A DNA stretch of 64,000 nucleotides from Solibacillus isronensis (GCF_023715405.1 NZ_JAMBOC010000001.1:1426001-1490000); one strand, 5' to 3'. Positions 44,443 to 53,827 are shown, counted from the stretch's first letter. Made by a program: numbers and translations. The notes: a model not told the origin generated them from the letters alone.

Positions 44443-45780
44443 TTATTTTGCATGAATCGCTTTTCCGAAAACAGAACGTGCCGCATCGCCGACGTGCTCG
44501 CTGACCGTCGGATGCGGGAAAATAAGCCTTGCCAAATCTTTTACTGATCCTCCTAATACTTTTGCCGCAAGCATAGAGTTAATCATTTCCGTCGCGCCAT
44601 CACCAACGACACATGCCCCGTAAATATCACCTTCAGGACTCGCCACAAACTTCATAAAGCCCTGTGTATTTCCTTCAAGCAATGCTTTAGGGTTCGTAGG
44701 TAAATACATCTTCGTTACAATACTATCTGCAGGTGCTTCGTGTTCCAGCATGCCGAAAGTCGCAATTTCAGGATGTGTATATACACATCGCGGGATTTCC
44801 TGCTGATTGATCACTTTCGGATGCTTTCCTAAAATATAGTCTACTGCATGTACACCTTCTGCACTTGCAGAGTGGGCAAGCTGGAATCCGCCGACTAAAT
44901 CACCTATCGCATAAATACCGGGAATACTCGTTTCATAGTGATTATTTACTTTAATTAAACGGCCATCCATCTGCATTTCCAGCGCTTCAGCAATTTCAGT
45001 GTTTGGTCGGCGCCCTGTAGCAAACAGTAAATTTTCAAACGGGAAATTGCCGATTGATGTTTGAACATGGTCAGCATGGATTTCTTCAAATGTAAAGTCG
45101 GTCACAAGTTCAATTCCCAGTTGTTTCATTTTTTCTTTAATAATCGGTCGTGCATCCGGTTCTTCTGTTTGCAGAATATCTTTACTATGGTTTAATACGG
45201 TTACTTTTGTTCCCATTGGCGCTAAAGCAAATGCCATTTCAATTGCAATGACCCCGCCTCCGATGATTGTTAATTGTTTCGGCAGCTCCTGGATCGAAAA
45301 AAACGTATCCGTCGTATGATAATTGGCGTTTTCAAGCCCTTTAAATGGCGGAACGAACGGACGGCTGCCTGTTGCTAAAATGACATGATCTGCTGTAAAC
45401 GCCTCATTACCGATAATCACTTTTCGTTCTGCGGTCACTGTCGCCTTCCCCCGAAACATTGTGATCTGTGCATTTCCGATAAATGTTTCAATATTAGATA
45501 ACAGTTCATCAACCACTTGATCTTTTCGCTGCATTAACTTCGGAAAATCAATATTAATCGTTGGTACCGTCACACCCCAATCAGTTCCGCGCCGAATTTC
45601 CTGCACCAGCTTACTATGCTCAAGCATAATTTTTGATGGAATACAGCCGACATTATAGCAGGCACCACCAACTTTATCTTTTTCGACAAGCGCTACTTTT
45701 AACCCGCTTTTTGCGGCATGGATTGCCGCTACATATCCACCAGGCCCTGCACCAATGACGGCTAAATCAAATTTTTCCAT
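44443..45780 (-). CDS. Dihydrolipoyl dehydrogenase
   Basis: The 445-residue FAD disulfide oxidoreductase has an N-terminal FAD motif (LAVIGAGPGGYVAAIHAA) and the redox pair in GGACYNVGCIPSK near residue 38. The NAD motif is IIGGGVIAIEMAFALAPMGTKV. The C-terminal catalytic dyad lies in IFPHPTVSEHVGDA near 428. It reoxidises lipoamide in 2-oxo acid dehydrogenases or the glycine cleavage system. No E1 or E2 genes are adjacent, so it is a stand-alone E3 or a paralogue with another lipoyl partner. ATG 45780 has GAGGTGG upstream; the frame's longer 5' extension has no site. Confidence 0.92.
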   Translation of the reverse strand: MEKFDLAVIGAGPGGYVAAIHAAKSGLKVALVEKDKVGGACYNVGCIPSKIMLEHSKLVQEIRRGTDWGVTVPTINIDFPKLMQRKDQVVDELLSNIETFIGNAQITMFRGKATVTAERKVIIGNEAFTADHVILATGSRPFVPPFKGLENANYHTTDTFFSIQELPKQLTIIGGGVIAIEMAFALAPMGTKVTVLNHSKDILQTEEPDARPIIKEKMKQLGIELVTDFTFEEIHADHVQTSIGNFPFENLLFATGRRPNTEIAEALEMQMDGRLIKVNNHYETSIPGIYAIGDLVGGFQLAHSASAEGVHAVDYILGKHPKVINQQEIPRCVYTHPEIATFGMLEHEAPADSIVTKMYLPTNPKALLEGNTQGFMKFVASPEGDIYGACVVGDGATEMINSMLAAKVLGGSVKDLARLIFPHPTVSEHVGDAARSVFGKAIHAK

Positions 45781-45876
45781 ATATACCACCTCATTTTTCA
45801 CATTAGCATTACAGTGTGGTGAATGCAACAATTCGGCCACCGATATTCTTTCAATTCCCAATATTCACACAAATAA

Positions 45877-45910
45877 AAAGCAGCGAAATGCCCATCGCAT
45901 TCGCCGCCCA
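45877..45910 (-). terminator. Terminator after the LysM-3D gene
   Basis: GGCGGCGAATGC / GCATTTCGCTGC stem with a GATGG loop, then TTTTTATTT on the minus strand. Confidence 0.85.
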
Positions 45911-45918
45911 TTTATTCG

Positions 45919-46497
45919 TTATTTTAATACTTTAATTTCTACATTTTTACGTCCCCAATTAAGCGCGATTTTTTTTGTTTTAACAAAAACATCAATTCGG
46001 TTTCCTTTAATCGAACCGCCTGTATCACCAGCAACTGCAATTCCGTACCCTTCCACCCATACTTTCGTTCCAAGCGGGATAATCTTTGGATCAACCGCAA
46101 TCAGCTTAATATCCGGATTTTTCTTCAAGTCAATTCCCGACGCCGTTTTTCCCGAACATCCCTTACAGTATGCTGTAAAAGCGCTTGCTTCAACTGTTAA
46201 AGTTTTAACAACTTCAAAGTCATCAATTGTTTCCTTTTTCTCCTTTTTTTCAACCGGAACCTTCTTATTTTGAATATGATCCGGTAATTTCAGTACGAAG
46301 CCTTCCGTTACTTCTTCTATGTCGTTAACTTCATTTAATTCAAGCAATGTATATACTGATGTGTCATAAAGATCTGCAATTTCATCCAATTCCTCACCTT
46401 TCTTCACAGTATGCGTTGCTGCAATTGCCGCGCTTGTGAAGAATAAGGCAGTGACCACAAAGAAGGCAAAGCTAAATAATAGTTTATTTTGAAACAT
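45919..46497 (-). CDS. Secreted LysM-3D cell-wall protein (YocH-like)
   Basis: The 192-residue secreted protein has a signal peptide (LLFSFAFFVVTALFFTSAAIAA, cleaved near residue 28) in which hydrophobic residues fill the core. One LysM domain follows (about 28-75, THTVKKGEELDEIADLY). The C-terminal 3D domain (about 105-190) has the three conserved aspartates in LIAVDPKIIPLGTKVWVEG, AGDTGGSIKG and NRIDVFV. Such proteins resemble Sps/YocH/MltA-fold muralytic enzymes and process peptidoglycan. ATG 46497 is preceded by CAGGGGG, about 11 nt away. A WalR-like site lies upstream, as for yocH in Bacillus subtilis. Confidence 0.88.
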   Translation of the reverse strand: MFQNKLLFSFAFFVVTALFFTSAAIAATHTVKKGEELDEIADLYDTSVYTLLELNEVNDIEEVTEGFVLKLPDHIQNKKVPVEKKEKKETIDDFEVVKTLTVEASAFTAYCKGCSGKTASGIDLKKNPDIKLIAVDPKIIPLGTKVWVEGYGIAVAGDTGGSIKGNRIDVFVKTKKIALNWGRKNVEIKVLK

Positions 46498-46568
46498 ATT
46501 AATTATTTCCCCCTGTATCTTTTGTCTATTTTGTAAAATAAAGCTAAATCCAAGTCTACACATTTAAT

Positions 46569-46585
46569 ATTTCAAAAAGATTACA
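46569..46585 (-). promoter_or_regulatory. WalR-like direct-repeat site upstream of the LysM-3D gene
   Basis: On the minus strand TGTAAT-N5-TGAAAT matches the WalR consensus (two TGTWAH hexamers 5 bp apart) except one base. It lies about 75 bp upstream of the start codon. Confidence 0.45.
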
Positions 46586-46685
46586 AGGAGATGATATAAA
46601 AATTACAAAAATATCCTTTTTAAACCAAAAATGTAATATAAGCATATAGGAATAATCCTTCATGACAGCTTTTCATATATAAATT

Positions 46686-47069
46686 TTACATAATTGTTGC
46701 TTCCGGTTCGTATTCGATTATTTCTTTAATTGTATTGTTTTCACCCATAATCGCAACAGTCGGAGTATGTTCGGCAACTTCTTTATTATCCACATACACG
46801 TAAGAAATAATGATGACAATATCACCTTTTTGAACAAGACGAGCTGCTGCTCCATTTACGCAAATAACTCCTGAACCACGCTCTCCGGCGATAATATACG
46901 TCTCAAAGCGTGCTCCGTTGTTGTTATTGACAATATGAACTTTTTCATTCGGCAGCATTCCAACCGCATCCAAAATATCTTCATCTATTGTAATGGATCC
47001 AACATAATTCAAATCTGCCTGTGTCACTTGGGCACGGTGGATTTTACTGTTCATCATCATTCTAAACAT
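46686..47069 (-). CDS. panD: Aspartate 1-decarboxylase
   Basis: The 127-residue pyruvoyl enzyme makes beta-alanine for pantothenate. The self-cleavage site is Gly-Ser in NYVGSITID near residue 24-25, where Ser becomes the pyruvoyl group. Other family residues are [10 protein letters not shown] and [17 protein letters not shown]. It is the last gene of panB-panC-panD and overlaps panC by 8 nt. In Bacillus subtilis dinG follows; here a separate 4.5-kb block does. Confidence 0.96.
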   Translation of the reverse strand: MFRMMMNSKIHRAQVTQADLNYVGSITIDEDILDAVGMLPNEKVHIVNNNNGARFETYIIAGERGSGVICVNGAAARLVQKGDIVIIISYVYVDNKEVAEHTPTVAIMGENNTIKEIIEYEPEATIM

Positions 47070-47925
47070 GGATTACTTCCCCTTTTAATGAAAAAATTAA
47101 ATTATCGATTAAACGTGTTTTACCAATTTGAACGGCAGCTGCAACAACGATTTGCTCTGTCCGATCATCAATTTCCTGTAAATCAGGGTAAGATAAAATC
47201 ATTAAATAATCAACGTGGCCATCCGTGTTGTCATGGATGATTCTTTTTGCGAGTGCAATTGCCGATTCCACACTTCCGGATTCCAACAGCTCTCTTTTCG
47301 CCAGTTGTAGTCCCTGCTGAATTGCAGGTGCCTGTGAACGTTCTTCAGCAGACAAATAAACGTTGCGGCTTGATTTTGCCAAACCGTCCTCTTCGCGTAC
47401 AACCGGAACAACACGGATTGTCACCGGGAAATTGTAATCGCGTACCATTGTTTGAATGATCGCCACTTGCTGGGCATCCTTTTGACCGAAATAAGCACGG
47501 TCCGGCTGTACTAAATTAAAGAGCTTCGCCACGACTTGCAAAACTCCGTCAAAATGACCAGGACGGGTCGCTCCGCATAAAATATGCGCCTGCCGTCCTG
47601 CACGAATAGAAATCCCTCCATTGTGTGGATACATTTCCTCTACAGACGGTGCAAATATATAATCTACCCCTACCGATTTTGCCAATTCTGTATCGCGTGG
47701 TAAATCTCTTGGGTATGATTCAAAATCTTCATTTGGACCAAATTGTGTTGGGTTGACGAATATACTCATGATAACAAGTTCATTTTCGCTGCGTGCGTTT
47801 GCAGCCAATGTTAGATGGCCTTCATGTAAATAACCCATTGTCGGGACAAGACCGATTGATTGGCGATTGTATTTTGCCATTTGAACTACTTCCCGCAACT
47901 CGGCTATTGTTGTTAATACGTTCAT
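47062..47925 (-). CDS. panC: Pantothenate synthetase
   Basis: The 287-residue cytidylyltransferase-fold enzyme joins pantoate and beta-alanine using ATP. The nucleotide motif is [16 protein letters not shown] (HIGH-like) near 27, and the family motifs [31 protein letters not shown] and the KMSKS-like [10 protein letters not shown] are present. It starts at the last base of the panB stop and overlaps panD, so the three are tightly coupled. Confidence 0.96.
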   Translation of the reverse strand: MNVLTTIAELREVVQMAKYNRQSIGLVPTMGYLHEGHLTLAANARSENELVIMSIFVNPTQFGPNEDFESYPRDLPRDTELAKSVGVDYIFAPSVEEMYPHNGGISIRAGRQAHILCGATRPGHFDGVLQVVAKLFNLVQPDRAYFGQKDAQQVAIIQTMVRDYNFPVTIRVVPVVREEDGLAKSSRNVYLSAEERSQAPAIQQGLQLAKRELLESGSVESAIALAKRIIHDNTDGHVDYLMILSYPDLQEIDDRTEQIVVAAAVQIGKTRLIDNLIFSLKGEVIHV

Positions 47926-48761
47926 TATTTTACGCCTCCGTAGAGCTCGATTAGCTCTGTCTCTTTCATTGTGAAACTTTGTTGTAAGGTCGGGAATGTA
48001 CCTGATTTTACAGCATTTGTATAATTCGTAATCCCCTTCGCTACCTCTTCACCGACTTGTGCGAATGCTTCAACAAATTTTGGTATATGATGTTTTCCGT
48101 ATTGTAATAAATCATGGTATACAAGTACTTGCCCATCAGCTTTTACACCTGCACCGATGCCAATTGTCGGGATCGTTAAGTTATGCGAGACAACTTCCGT
48201 CAACTGATGTGGAATACATTCCAGCACGACAGCACATGCACCTGCCTGTTCAACAAGTAGAGCATCTTTTATTAATTTTTCCGCTTGCTCGGCTGTTTTG
48301 CCTTGCACTTTATAACCGCCAAGAACTCCTGCCGATTGTGGCAGCAATCCTAAATGTGCCACTACCGGGATACCCGCATCGGTTAACTTCTTAATAACAG
48401 GTACGATATCATCGGCCCCTTCTACTTTTACGGCATTTGCATTCGTTTCCTGCATCATTTTCACAGCCGTTTTCAATGTTTCGTTCACATCTCCGTGATA
48501 AGAACCAAATGGCATGTCGACGACGATGAACGTATCTGGTGCACCTCGGCGAACCGCTTTACTATGGTGAATCATATCTTCCACAGTTACACGCATTGTC
48601 GATTCATAGCCTAGTACAACCATCCCGAGGGAATCCCCGACAAGTATCATATCAACACCTGCCGCTTCGGAAAATTTCGCTGCGGGATAATCATAGGCGG
48701 TAATCATGACAATTTTTTCGCCTTGCTCTTTCATTTTTAAAAACTGTGCAGTTGTTTTCAT
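47925..48761 (-). CDS. panB: 3-methyl-2-oxobutanoate hydroxymethyltransferase
   Basis: The 278-residue TIM-barrel enzyme makes ketopantoate. Motifs are [39 protein letters not shown] and the metal-binding VVDMPFGSY. Catalytic Glu lies in VLECIP. ATG 48761 has an ideal AAGGAGG; the frame extends 29 codons upstream through the leader hairpin and is not used. A terminator sits only 27 bp upstream, so expression must pass an attenuator or come by readthrough from birA. Confidence 0.96.
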   Translation of the reverse strand: MKTTAQFLKMKEQGEKIVMITAYDYPAAKFSEAAGVDMILVGDSLGMVVLGYESTMRVTVEDMIHHSKAVRRGAPDTFIVVDMPFGSYHGDVNETLKTAVKMMQETNANAVKVEGADDIVPVIKKLTDAGIPVVAHLGLLPQSAGVLGGYKVQGKTAEQAEKLIKDALLVEQAGACAVVLECIPHQLTEVVSHNLTIPTIGIGAGVKADGQVLVYHDLLQYGKHHIPKFVEAFAQVGEEVAKGITNYTNAVKSGTFPTLQQSFTMKETELIELYGGVK

Positions 48762-48787
48762 ATTCTTCCTCCTTAAGTGGAAAGAAA

Positions 48788-48826
48788 ACAAAAATACCCT
48801 TCTATCTAAAATTAGACAGAAGGGTA
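48788..48826 (-). terminator. Leader terminator upstream of panB
   Basis: TACCCTTCT-TCTA / TAGA-AGAAGGGTA stem continues through a G-U pair on the minus strand (on the plus strand it would be a mismatch). It is followed by TATTTTTGTTTT. It is too close to the panB start to leave space for a promoter after it. Confidence 0.75.
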
Positions 48827-48829
48827 GTA

Positions 48830-49077
48830 CCATACGTAAATTCAACACATTTCATACTTTAAGTGGAAATAGAATCGAATTACCAGTATAAAATGAATTA
48901 ATTTATGCGCGTTTTCTTCCGTCTCTGTCTTGTGTAGATCAAAGCAGATTTTTTTAATGTTGACTAGCAGTTGCAGGTACAGTTCTATTAAGATACTGTC
49001 CTAAAGCTACTATAACAAGTTTGGAAGAAAACGTACAGAATAAATAATTACTGTAAAAACTTTTTTTAACGAGGCCT
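48830..49077 (-). promoter_or_regulatory. Structured leader region of panBCD (possible pan motif)
   Basis: No gene is seen in these 248 bp. As minus-strand RNA, CGTTTTCTTCC (49033-49023) pairs with GGAAGAAAACG (48920-48910), enclosing about 100 nt. Inside, CTACTA / TAGCAG (49007-49012 with 48965-48970) and ACTGTCC / GGTACAGT (48995-49001 with 48976-48983, one bulged A) stack as one arm. A weaker arm lies near 48925-48955. The leader terminator follows. A published pan RNA motif with bulged A occurs before panB in Firmicutes; whether this is that motif cannot be settled by eye. Confidence 0.45.
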
Positions 49078-50064
49078 TTACGATAAAAGTTCAATATCAG
49101 CAGAATAAATACCAATAATTTCTCCGTTCTCTTTACGAATTTCCAGGACACCGCTCTCAGTAATACTGACAGCTTCCCCTTCAACGACTTCACGGAGTGT
49201 TGTTGCTTTCACCTGTTTTCCGATTGTCCCCGAAGACTGTTCCCATAGTTGTTTAATTTGACCGAAACCGTTTTTCACGTATTCATCACTGTATTTCTCC
49301 AATGATTCAAGCACATCGGCGACGAAATGCACACGTTCAATCGGCTCTCCTTCTTCAATCGCAATCGAAGTTGCAATCGATTGCAGCTGTTCAGGGAAAT
49401 CACTCTTCTGCTGATTGACATTAATCCCAATACCAATGAGTAAAGCCTGGATACGATCAGCCTCAGCTACCATTTCAGTCAAAATTCCCGTTGTTTTTTT
49501 GCCGTTAATTAAAATATCATTCGGCCATTTGATTTCAGGTGTGAAATTTTTAAAACTCGACTTCATCGCTTCAACAATGGCCACAGCAGTAACTAAAGTA
49601 AATTGTGGGGCCTGGTGCGGGGCAACATCCGGGCGTATGATGACAGTCATCCAAATCCCTTGTCCTTCTGTCGATTCCCATTCACGCATCATGCGCCCTC
49701 GCCCTGCCTTTTGGTGCTCAGCGATAACAACCGTGCCATCCGGTGCACCCGCTCGGACAAGTTCATGCGCAACAAGCTGTGTCGACTCAACCGTTTCATA
49801 ACAATGAACTTGTCGGCCATAGCGTTCCGTTGTCAAAAATTGCTGTAATTGACCCATATCCACTTTATCCGGTACAGATAACAGTTTATACCCGCGTTTT
49901 TTTACCGTTTCAAACTCATAGCCTTCCTGTTTCAATGTTTGCATATGCTTCCATATTGCTGTTCGGGAGACGTTAAGCTCATCCGCCAACACTTGGCCGG
50001 AAATCGGTTCTCCATCCGCAGTCAAAAATCGTTTCAAAATTTCATCCTTCATCGTGAAATGCAT
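49078..50064 (-). CDS. birA: Biotin protein ligase / biotin operon repressor
   Basis: The 328-residue bifunctional protein has an N-terminal winged helix (ISGQVLADELNVSRTAIWKHM, about 18-40). The ligase domain has the biotinyl-AMP loop GRGRMMREWES near 120 and KWPNDILINGKKTTGILTE near 185. The C-terminal SH3-like domain spans about 275-328. It biotinylates carboxylases and can repress biotin genes. ATG 50064 has AAAGGA at about 8 nt and overlaps the end of cca by 23 nt; an ATG four codons later is the alternative. Order bshA-cca-birA-panB is as in Bacillus subtilis. Confidence 0.95.
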   Translation of the reverse strand: MHFTMKDEILKRFLTADGEPISGQVLADELNVSRTAIWKHMQTLKQEGYEFETVKKRGYKLLSVPDKVDMGQLQQFLTTERYGRQVHCYETVESTQLVAHELVRAGAPDGTVVIAEHQKAGRGRMMREWESTEGQGIWMTVIIRPDVAPHQAPQFTLVTAVAIVEAMKSSFKNFTPEIKWPNDILINGKKTTGILTEMVAEADRIQALLIGIGINVNQQKSDFPEQLQSIATSIAIEEGEPIERVHFVADVLESLEKYSDEYVKNGFGQIKQLWEQSSGTIGKQVKATTLREVVEGEAVSITESGVLEIRKENGEIIGIYSADIELLS

Positions 50065-51211
50065 AAAACCATTCCTTTAATTGTTGTTTATCATTTTGGA
50101 CTTTCCCATTTAAGACCACTTCCACTGCTGCATCAAGCGTCTGTTTAATCCAGCTGCCGCGTTTTTTCGGGGACCACTCCAACAAGTCTTTTCCTGTAAT
50201 CGCAAGCTCATGCACATGCTGAATCGGCAATACGCTCTTTCGTGCCACTAATTCTTCATAACTCAATTCAAGTTTATGATTTTGCCAAATAGTAAATTGG
50301 TGGGCTGTTTTAAGAATCGTTGTATCAAAGCGCATTAGATCACCAAGGCTCATCCCACTGAGCAGGCTTTCATAAGCTTCCAACACCGTTTTCACGAAGA
50401 GCTTATCCTTATTCGAACAGCGATACTTCGTAAGGAGCGTCAATTCACTGCCGTTTACTAAACAGAAATATGCCCAGCCAACTTGTCGGTCTTCCGAATA
50501 AAAGCATGCCCAATCAGAAGAAGTAAAATCGCCATATAGAAAATTACCCAAATTCGTTTTTTCCATATATTCAATACCGAATGCAGCATGAGCAGAGATA
50601 AAAATCTTTGAAAGTTCTACTTGAATGCGCTCGATTGCAACATATTCAATCGATGCTGCTTTTTTCCGGATTGCTTCGAAAGTGTTTTCCTCGATTGAGA
50701 AGTGAAGCTGTGCAGCAAATCGGACAGCCCGCAGCATTCGGAGAGCATCTTCTTCAAAACGTTGATCAGGCTCCCCTACAGCACAAATAACTTTGCTGTC
50801 GATATGGTGGCGGCCATTGTAATAATCGATGTACTCTCCCGTTTGACTTAGGGCCATTGCATTCATTGTAAAATCCCGGCGTTTTAAATCCTCTTGTAAA
50901 TTTCGAACGAACTCTACTGTATCTGGACGACGATGGTCACTGTAAGTAGACTCTGTCCGGTAAGTTGTTACTTCGATTGGTTCTCCACAGTCCAGTACAA
51001 TGACCGTCCCGTGAGCGATGCCGACATCAATTGTTTGGGAAAAGATTGTTTGAATTTCTTCTGGCAATGCACTCGTTGCGATATCGACATCATTATTTTC
51101 TTTTTGCAAATAATAATCCCGCACCGCTCCTCCTACAATAAAAGCTTCAAAACCGGCATGTTCAATCTTTTTAATGACTTCCTTTGCCGCTTGCCATTGT
51201 TGCGGAATCAT
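50042..51211 (-). CDS. cca: CCA tRNA nucleotidyltransferase
   Basis: The 389-residue class II nucleotidyltransferase adds CCA to tRNA 3' ends. Motifs: FIVGGAVRDYYL near 24, the metal-binding DVDIATSA near 40, RRDFTMNAMALS near 110 and DALRMLRAVRFAAQL near 153. ATG 51211 places GGAVRD at the same distance from the N-terminus as in Bacillus Cca. The frame extends 56 codons upstream inside bshA, but that part has no family resemblance. The start overlaps the bshA end by 41 nt and has a weak ribosome site, so the start is uncertain by a few codons. Confidence 0.93.
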   Translation of the reverse strand: MIPQQWQAAKEVIKKIEHAGFEAFIVGGAVRDYYLQKENNDVDIATSALPEEIQTIFSQTIDVGIAHGTVIVLDCGEPIEVTTYRTESTYSDHRRPDTVEFVRNLQEDLKRRDFTMNAMALSQTGEYIDYYNGRHHIDSKVICAVGEPDQRFEEDALRMLRAVRFAAQLHFSIEENTFEAIRKKAASIEYVAIERIQVELSKIFISAHAAFGIEYMEKTNLGNFLYGDFTSSDWACFYSEDRQVGWAYFCLVNGSELTLLTKYRCSNKDKLFVKTVLEAYESLLSGMSLGDLMRFDTTILKTAHQFTIWQNHKLELSYEELVARKSVLPIQHVHELAITGKDLLEWSPKKRGSWIKQTLDAAVEVVLNGKVQNDKQQLKEWFYAFHDEG

Positions 51212-52343
51212 TCTTTTTTTCAACCACACTTTCATATATACGTTCATATTGTTCAACCATTTTTGATTCATGGAATTGTTCGCGTACCGATTGTAGTGCG
51301 GCTTCTTTGAAAGCTTTATGTTTTTCCTCATCCTGCAGCAGTTCGACCGCATAATCCGCGACAGCTTGCGTATCTCCAAGCGGAACCAAATAGCCGTTCA
51401 CACCATGTTCGATCACTTCAGGAATCCCGCCGATCGCTGTACCTATGCCAGGTATACCGCATGCCATAGCTTCCAATAATACAAGCCCGAACGATTCTTT
51501 TTCTGAAAGCAATAACTTTAAATCACTGATTGCAAAAAGTTCTGTAATGTTTTCCTGCTTCCCTAAAAACAATACATCATCCGTATAAGGTGAATCTTTA
51601 ACAATATCTGTGACACGATGCTTTTCCGGTCCATCCCCGACTAATAATAATTTGGCCGGCATGCGCTCACGAATCTTCAGGAATGAATCGACCACGTCAG
51701 GCAGATTTTTTATTTTACGGAAATTCGAGACATGGATAATTACTTTTTCATGCGGCAAAATACCAAATTGCTCTTTTAAATTGCCGGGATCCACAGGCTT
51801 AAATACGTCCTCATCAACGAAATTATAAATCGTCTCAATCGGTTTTTTCGTATCGATCATAGCATATGTCTGCTGTTTCAATGATTCCGAAACAGTCGTT
51901 ACTGCATCGGAACAATCAATCCCATACTTGATCGCCTGTGCCAATGTAGAATCTTCGCCTAAAACAGAAATATCTGTTCCGTGAAGTGTTGTGACAATGC
52001 CAAAGTTCTCGCCGCTCATATGGCGGGCCAAAACCGCACAAACCGCATGAGGAATCGCATAATGAACATGTAATAAATCAAGTTTTTCCTCTTTAACAAC
52101 ATCAGCCATTTTACTTGCTAATGCAATATCGTATGGTGGGTATTGAAATACCGAATAATTATTCACTTCCACCTCGTGGAAAAAAACGTTTGAATAAATT
52201 TTATTAAGTCGAAATGGCACACTTGAAGTAATAAAGTGAATTTCATGTCCTCGTTCTGCTAACATTTTGCCTAACTCTGTTGCAATTACACCCGAACCTC
52301 CCACTGTCGGGTAACATGTAATACCAATTTTTAATTTTTTCAT
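51171..52343 (-). CDS. bshA: N-acetyl-alpha-D-glucosaminyl L-malate synthase, bacillithiol pathway
   Basis: The 390-residue GT4 glycosyltransferase has the N-terminal MKKLKIGITCYPTVGGSGVI, donor-site HGTDISVLG near 120, and the C-terminal SEKESFGLVLLEAMACGIP near 285 with the EX7E motif. It joins UDP-GlcNAc to malate, the first step to bacillithiol. ATG 52343 has GGGGAG at 5 nt. In Bacillus subtilis bshB1, the deacetylase of the next step, sits between mgsA and bshA. Here the gap is only 74 bp, so bshB1 is absent from this locus. Confidence 0.95.
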   Translation of the reverse strand: MKKLKIGITCYPTVGGSGVIATELGKMLAERGHEIHFITSSVPFRLNKIYSNVFFHEVEVNNYSVFQYPPYDIALASKMADVVKEEKLDLLHVHYAIPHAVCAVLARHMSGENFGIVTTLHGTDISVLGEDSTLAQAIKYGIDCSDAVTTVSESLKQQTYAMIDTKKPIETIYNFVDEDVFKPVDPGNLKEQFGILPHEKVIIHVSNFRKIKNLPDVVDSFLKIRERMPAKLLLVGDGPEKHRVTDIVKDSPYTDDVLFLGKQENITELFAISDLKLLLSEKESFGLVLLEAMACGIPGIGTAIGGIPEVIEHGVNGYLVPLGDTQAVADYAVELLQDEEKHKAFKEAALQSVREQFHESKMVEQYERIYESVVEKKNDSATMASGKGSH

Positions 52344-52417
52344 TCGGCTCCCCATCCTTTCAACTATACGATTTTAACTTTCTTCAAAAATGAAACAAAG
52401 TAAAATTGACTGCCTTT

Positions 52418-52822
52418 TTATTTTCTGCGTTCTTCTAAAATGCGCCAGTCAACAAAACCTTCCTGAAGCCCTTTTAATAGAATTTCTGCTGTTCCCATAT
52501 TTGTCGCAAGCGGTATATGATACAAGTCACATAACCGCACTAATGCCATGACATCCGGCTCATGTGGCTGTGCTGTCAATGGATCACGGAAGAAAAATAC
52601 CATATCCATATCATTATTGGCGATCATCGCACCGATTTGCTGATCTCCCCCTAATGGACCTGAGCGAAACTTCGTAATCGGAAGTCTTGTTTCCGCTTCA
52701 ATCATCGTACCCGTAGTGCCTGTCGCATATAGATCATGCTCTTTTAAAATATCGCGATACGCAATCGCAAACTGAATTAAATTATCTTTTTTCCGGTCAT
52801 GTGCTATTAATGCTATTTTCAT
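52418..52822 (-). CDS. mgsA: Methylglyoxal synthase
   Basis: The 134-residue enzyme converts dihydroxyacetone phosphate to methylglyoxal. Motifs: [29 protein letters not shown] (phosphate binding), the catalytic Asp region [14 protein letters not shown], and [19 protein letters not shown]. Length is usual. It lies between dapB (16 bp upstream) and bshA. The ATG 52822 has only a weak GGGT-type site; two upstream codons (ATA, ATC... after ATG 52831) could also be included. Confidence 0.95.
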   Translation of the reverse strand: MKIALIAHDRKKDNLIQFAIAYRDILKEHDLYATGTTGTMIEAETRLPITKFRSGPLGGDQQIGAMIANNDMDMVFFFRDPLTAQPHEPDVMALVRLCDLYHIPLATNMGTAEILLKGLQEGFVDWRILEERRK

Positions 52823-52838
52823 AATTATCAACCCATTT

Positions 52839-53636
52839 CTAAATGATGTTCTCTAATCCGTAGATTAATGTATTGGTTTTCATTACTTCTTCAATACTAA
52901 ATGTAACACCGCTCATAAAGCTTCCGCGATTTAATGAATCATGACGAATCGTTAATAATTCACCTGTGCTGCCAAACAGTACTTGTTGATGCGCAACTAA
53001 ACCCGGAAGTCTTACTGAATGGATATGCATGCCGTCAAAGTTTGCGCCTCTTGCACCAGTATGTGTTTCTTTTTCTTCCGGATGCCCTTGCTTTTTCGCT
53101 TTTCGAACTTCACTGATCATTTGTGCTGTTTTAATACCAGTACCAGATGGCGCATCTAGCTTTTGATCATGATGCATTTCGATAATTTCCACATCCGGGA
53201 AATATTTTGCGGCATCTTTGGCAAACTTCATCATTAATATTGCACCAATCGCGAAATTCGGCGCAATAATACAGCCTAATTGTTTTTCTGTTGCCATTTG
53301 CTGCAGTTCTTCAAGTTGTTCGTCGGTAAAACCGGTCGTCCCAACTACTGGACGTATGTTATGTAATAATGCCTGTTTTGTTCGTTCATAAACACAAAGC
53401 GGATTTGTTAAATCTAAAAGTACATCCGGCTTTGTTTCACGCACAAGCTCAACAAAATTAGTATAAATCGGAACTTCATAATGATTCGGAAACTCTTCAA
53501 GTAAGGCTAGTGATGTACCGACTTCTTTATAATCAAGTGCTGATACAAGCTCCATTCCGTCATTATTCATGATTGTATGTACTGCTTCTGTTCCCATCTT
53601 GCCTCGTGCACCGGCAATTGCTACTCTGATTGTCAT
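52839..53636 (-). CDS. dapB: 4-hydroxy-tetrahydrodipicolinate reductase
   Basis: The 265-residue lysine/diaminopimelate enzyme has the NAD(P) motif [14 protein letters not shown] at the N-terminus, the catalytic His/Lys region [18 protein letters not shown] near 155, and the C-terminal [22 protein letters not shown] stretch (here [19 protein letters not shown]). The ATG at 53636 with AAAGGAG starts the conserved domain. The open frame extends 57 codons upstream into the divergent promoter region, which is not coding. It heads dapB-mgsA-bshA-cca-birA. Confidence 0.95.
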   Translation of the reverse strand: MTIRVAIAGARGKMGTEAVHTIMNNDGMELVSALDYKEVGTSLALLEEFPNHYEVPIYTNFVELVRETKPDVLLDLTNPLCVYERTKQALLHNIRPVVGTTGFTDEQLEELQQMATEKQLGCIIAPNFAIGAILMMKFAKDAAKYFPDVEIIEMHHDQKLDAPSGTGIKTAQMISEVRKAKKQGHPEEKETHTGARGANFDGMHIHSVRLPGLVAHQQVLFGSTGELLTIRHDSLNRGSFMSGVTFSIEEVMKTNTLIYGLENII

Positions 53637-53731
53637 ACTAAAAAAACTCCTTTTTACTGTTAGTTGCTTTTTATCCTTATTTAAATAATCTTGAGTAATA
53701 AGATGCGCCATTTTTGCGTTCATCCATATTG

Positions 53732-53760
53732 TTGTCAAATACGACAAAATCAAACATAAT
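53732..53760 (+). promoter_or_regulatory. Promoter of the YitT-family gene
   Basis: TTGTCA at 53732-53737, 17-bp spacer, CATAAT at 53755-53760. It overlaps the divergent dapB upstream region. Confidence 0.6.
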
Positions 53761-53827
53761 AAACAATGTAACCTTTTTTCTGCTCCAACACATATATTCT
53801 TACTCAACTGATTTTAGGGGGATTACT

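Noticed and set aside
48910..49033. 11-bp inverted repeats as ends of a small mobile element
   Set aside because: There is no target duplication, and flanks differ. Pairing within the panB leader RNA explains the arms better.
48954..49193. 79-codon ORF on the minus strand between birA and panB
   Set aside because: Most of it overlaps birA in another frame and no ribosome site is seen. The non-overlapping part is better explained as panB leader.
53637..53807. 57-codon N-terminal extension of DapB
   Set aside because: It lies in the divergent promoter region and the internal ATG at 53636 has a strong ribosome site at the usual DapB start.
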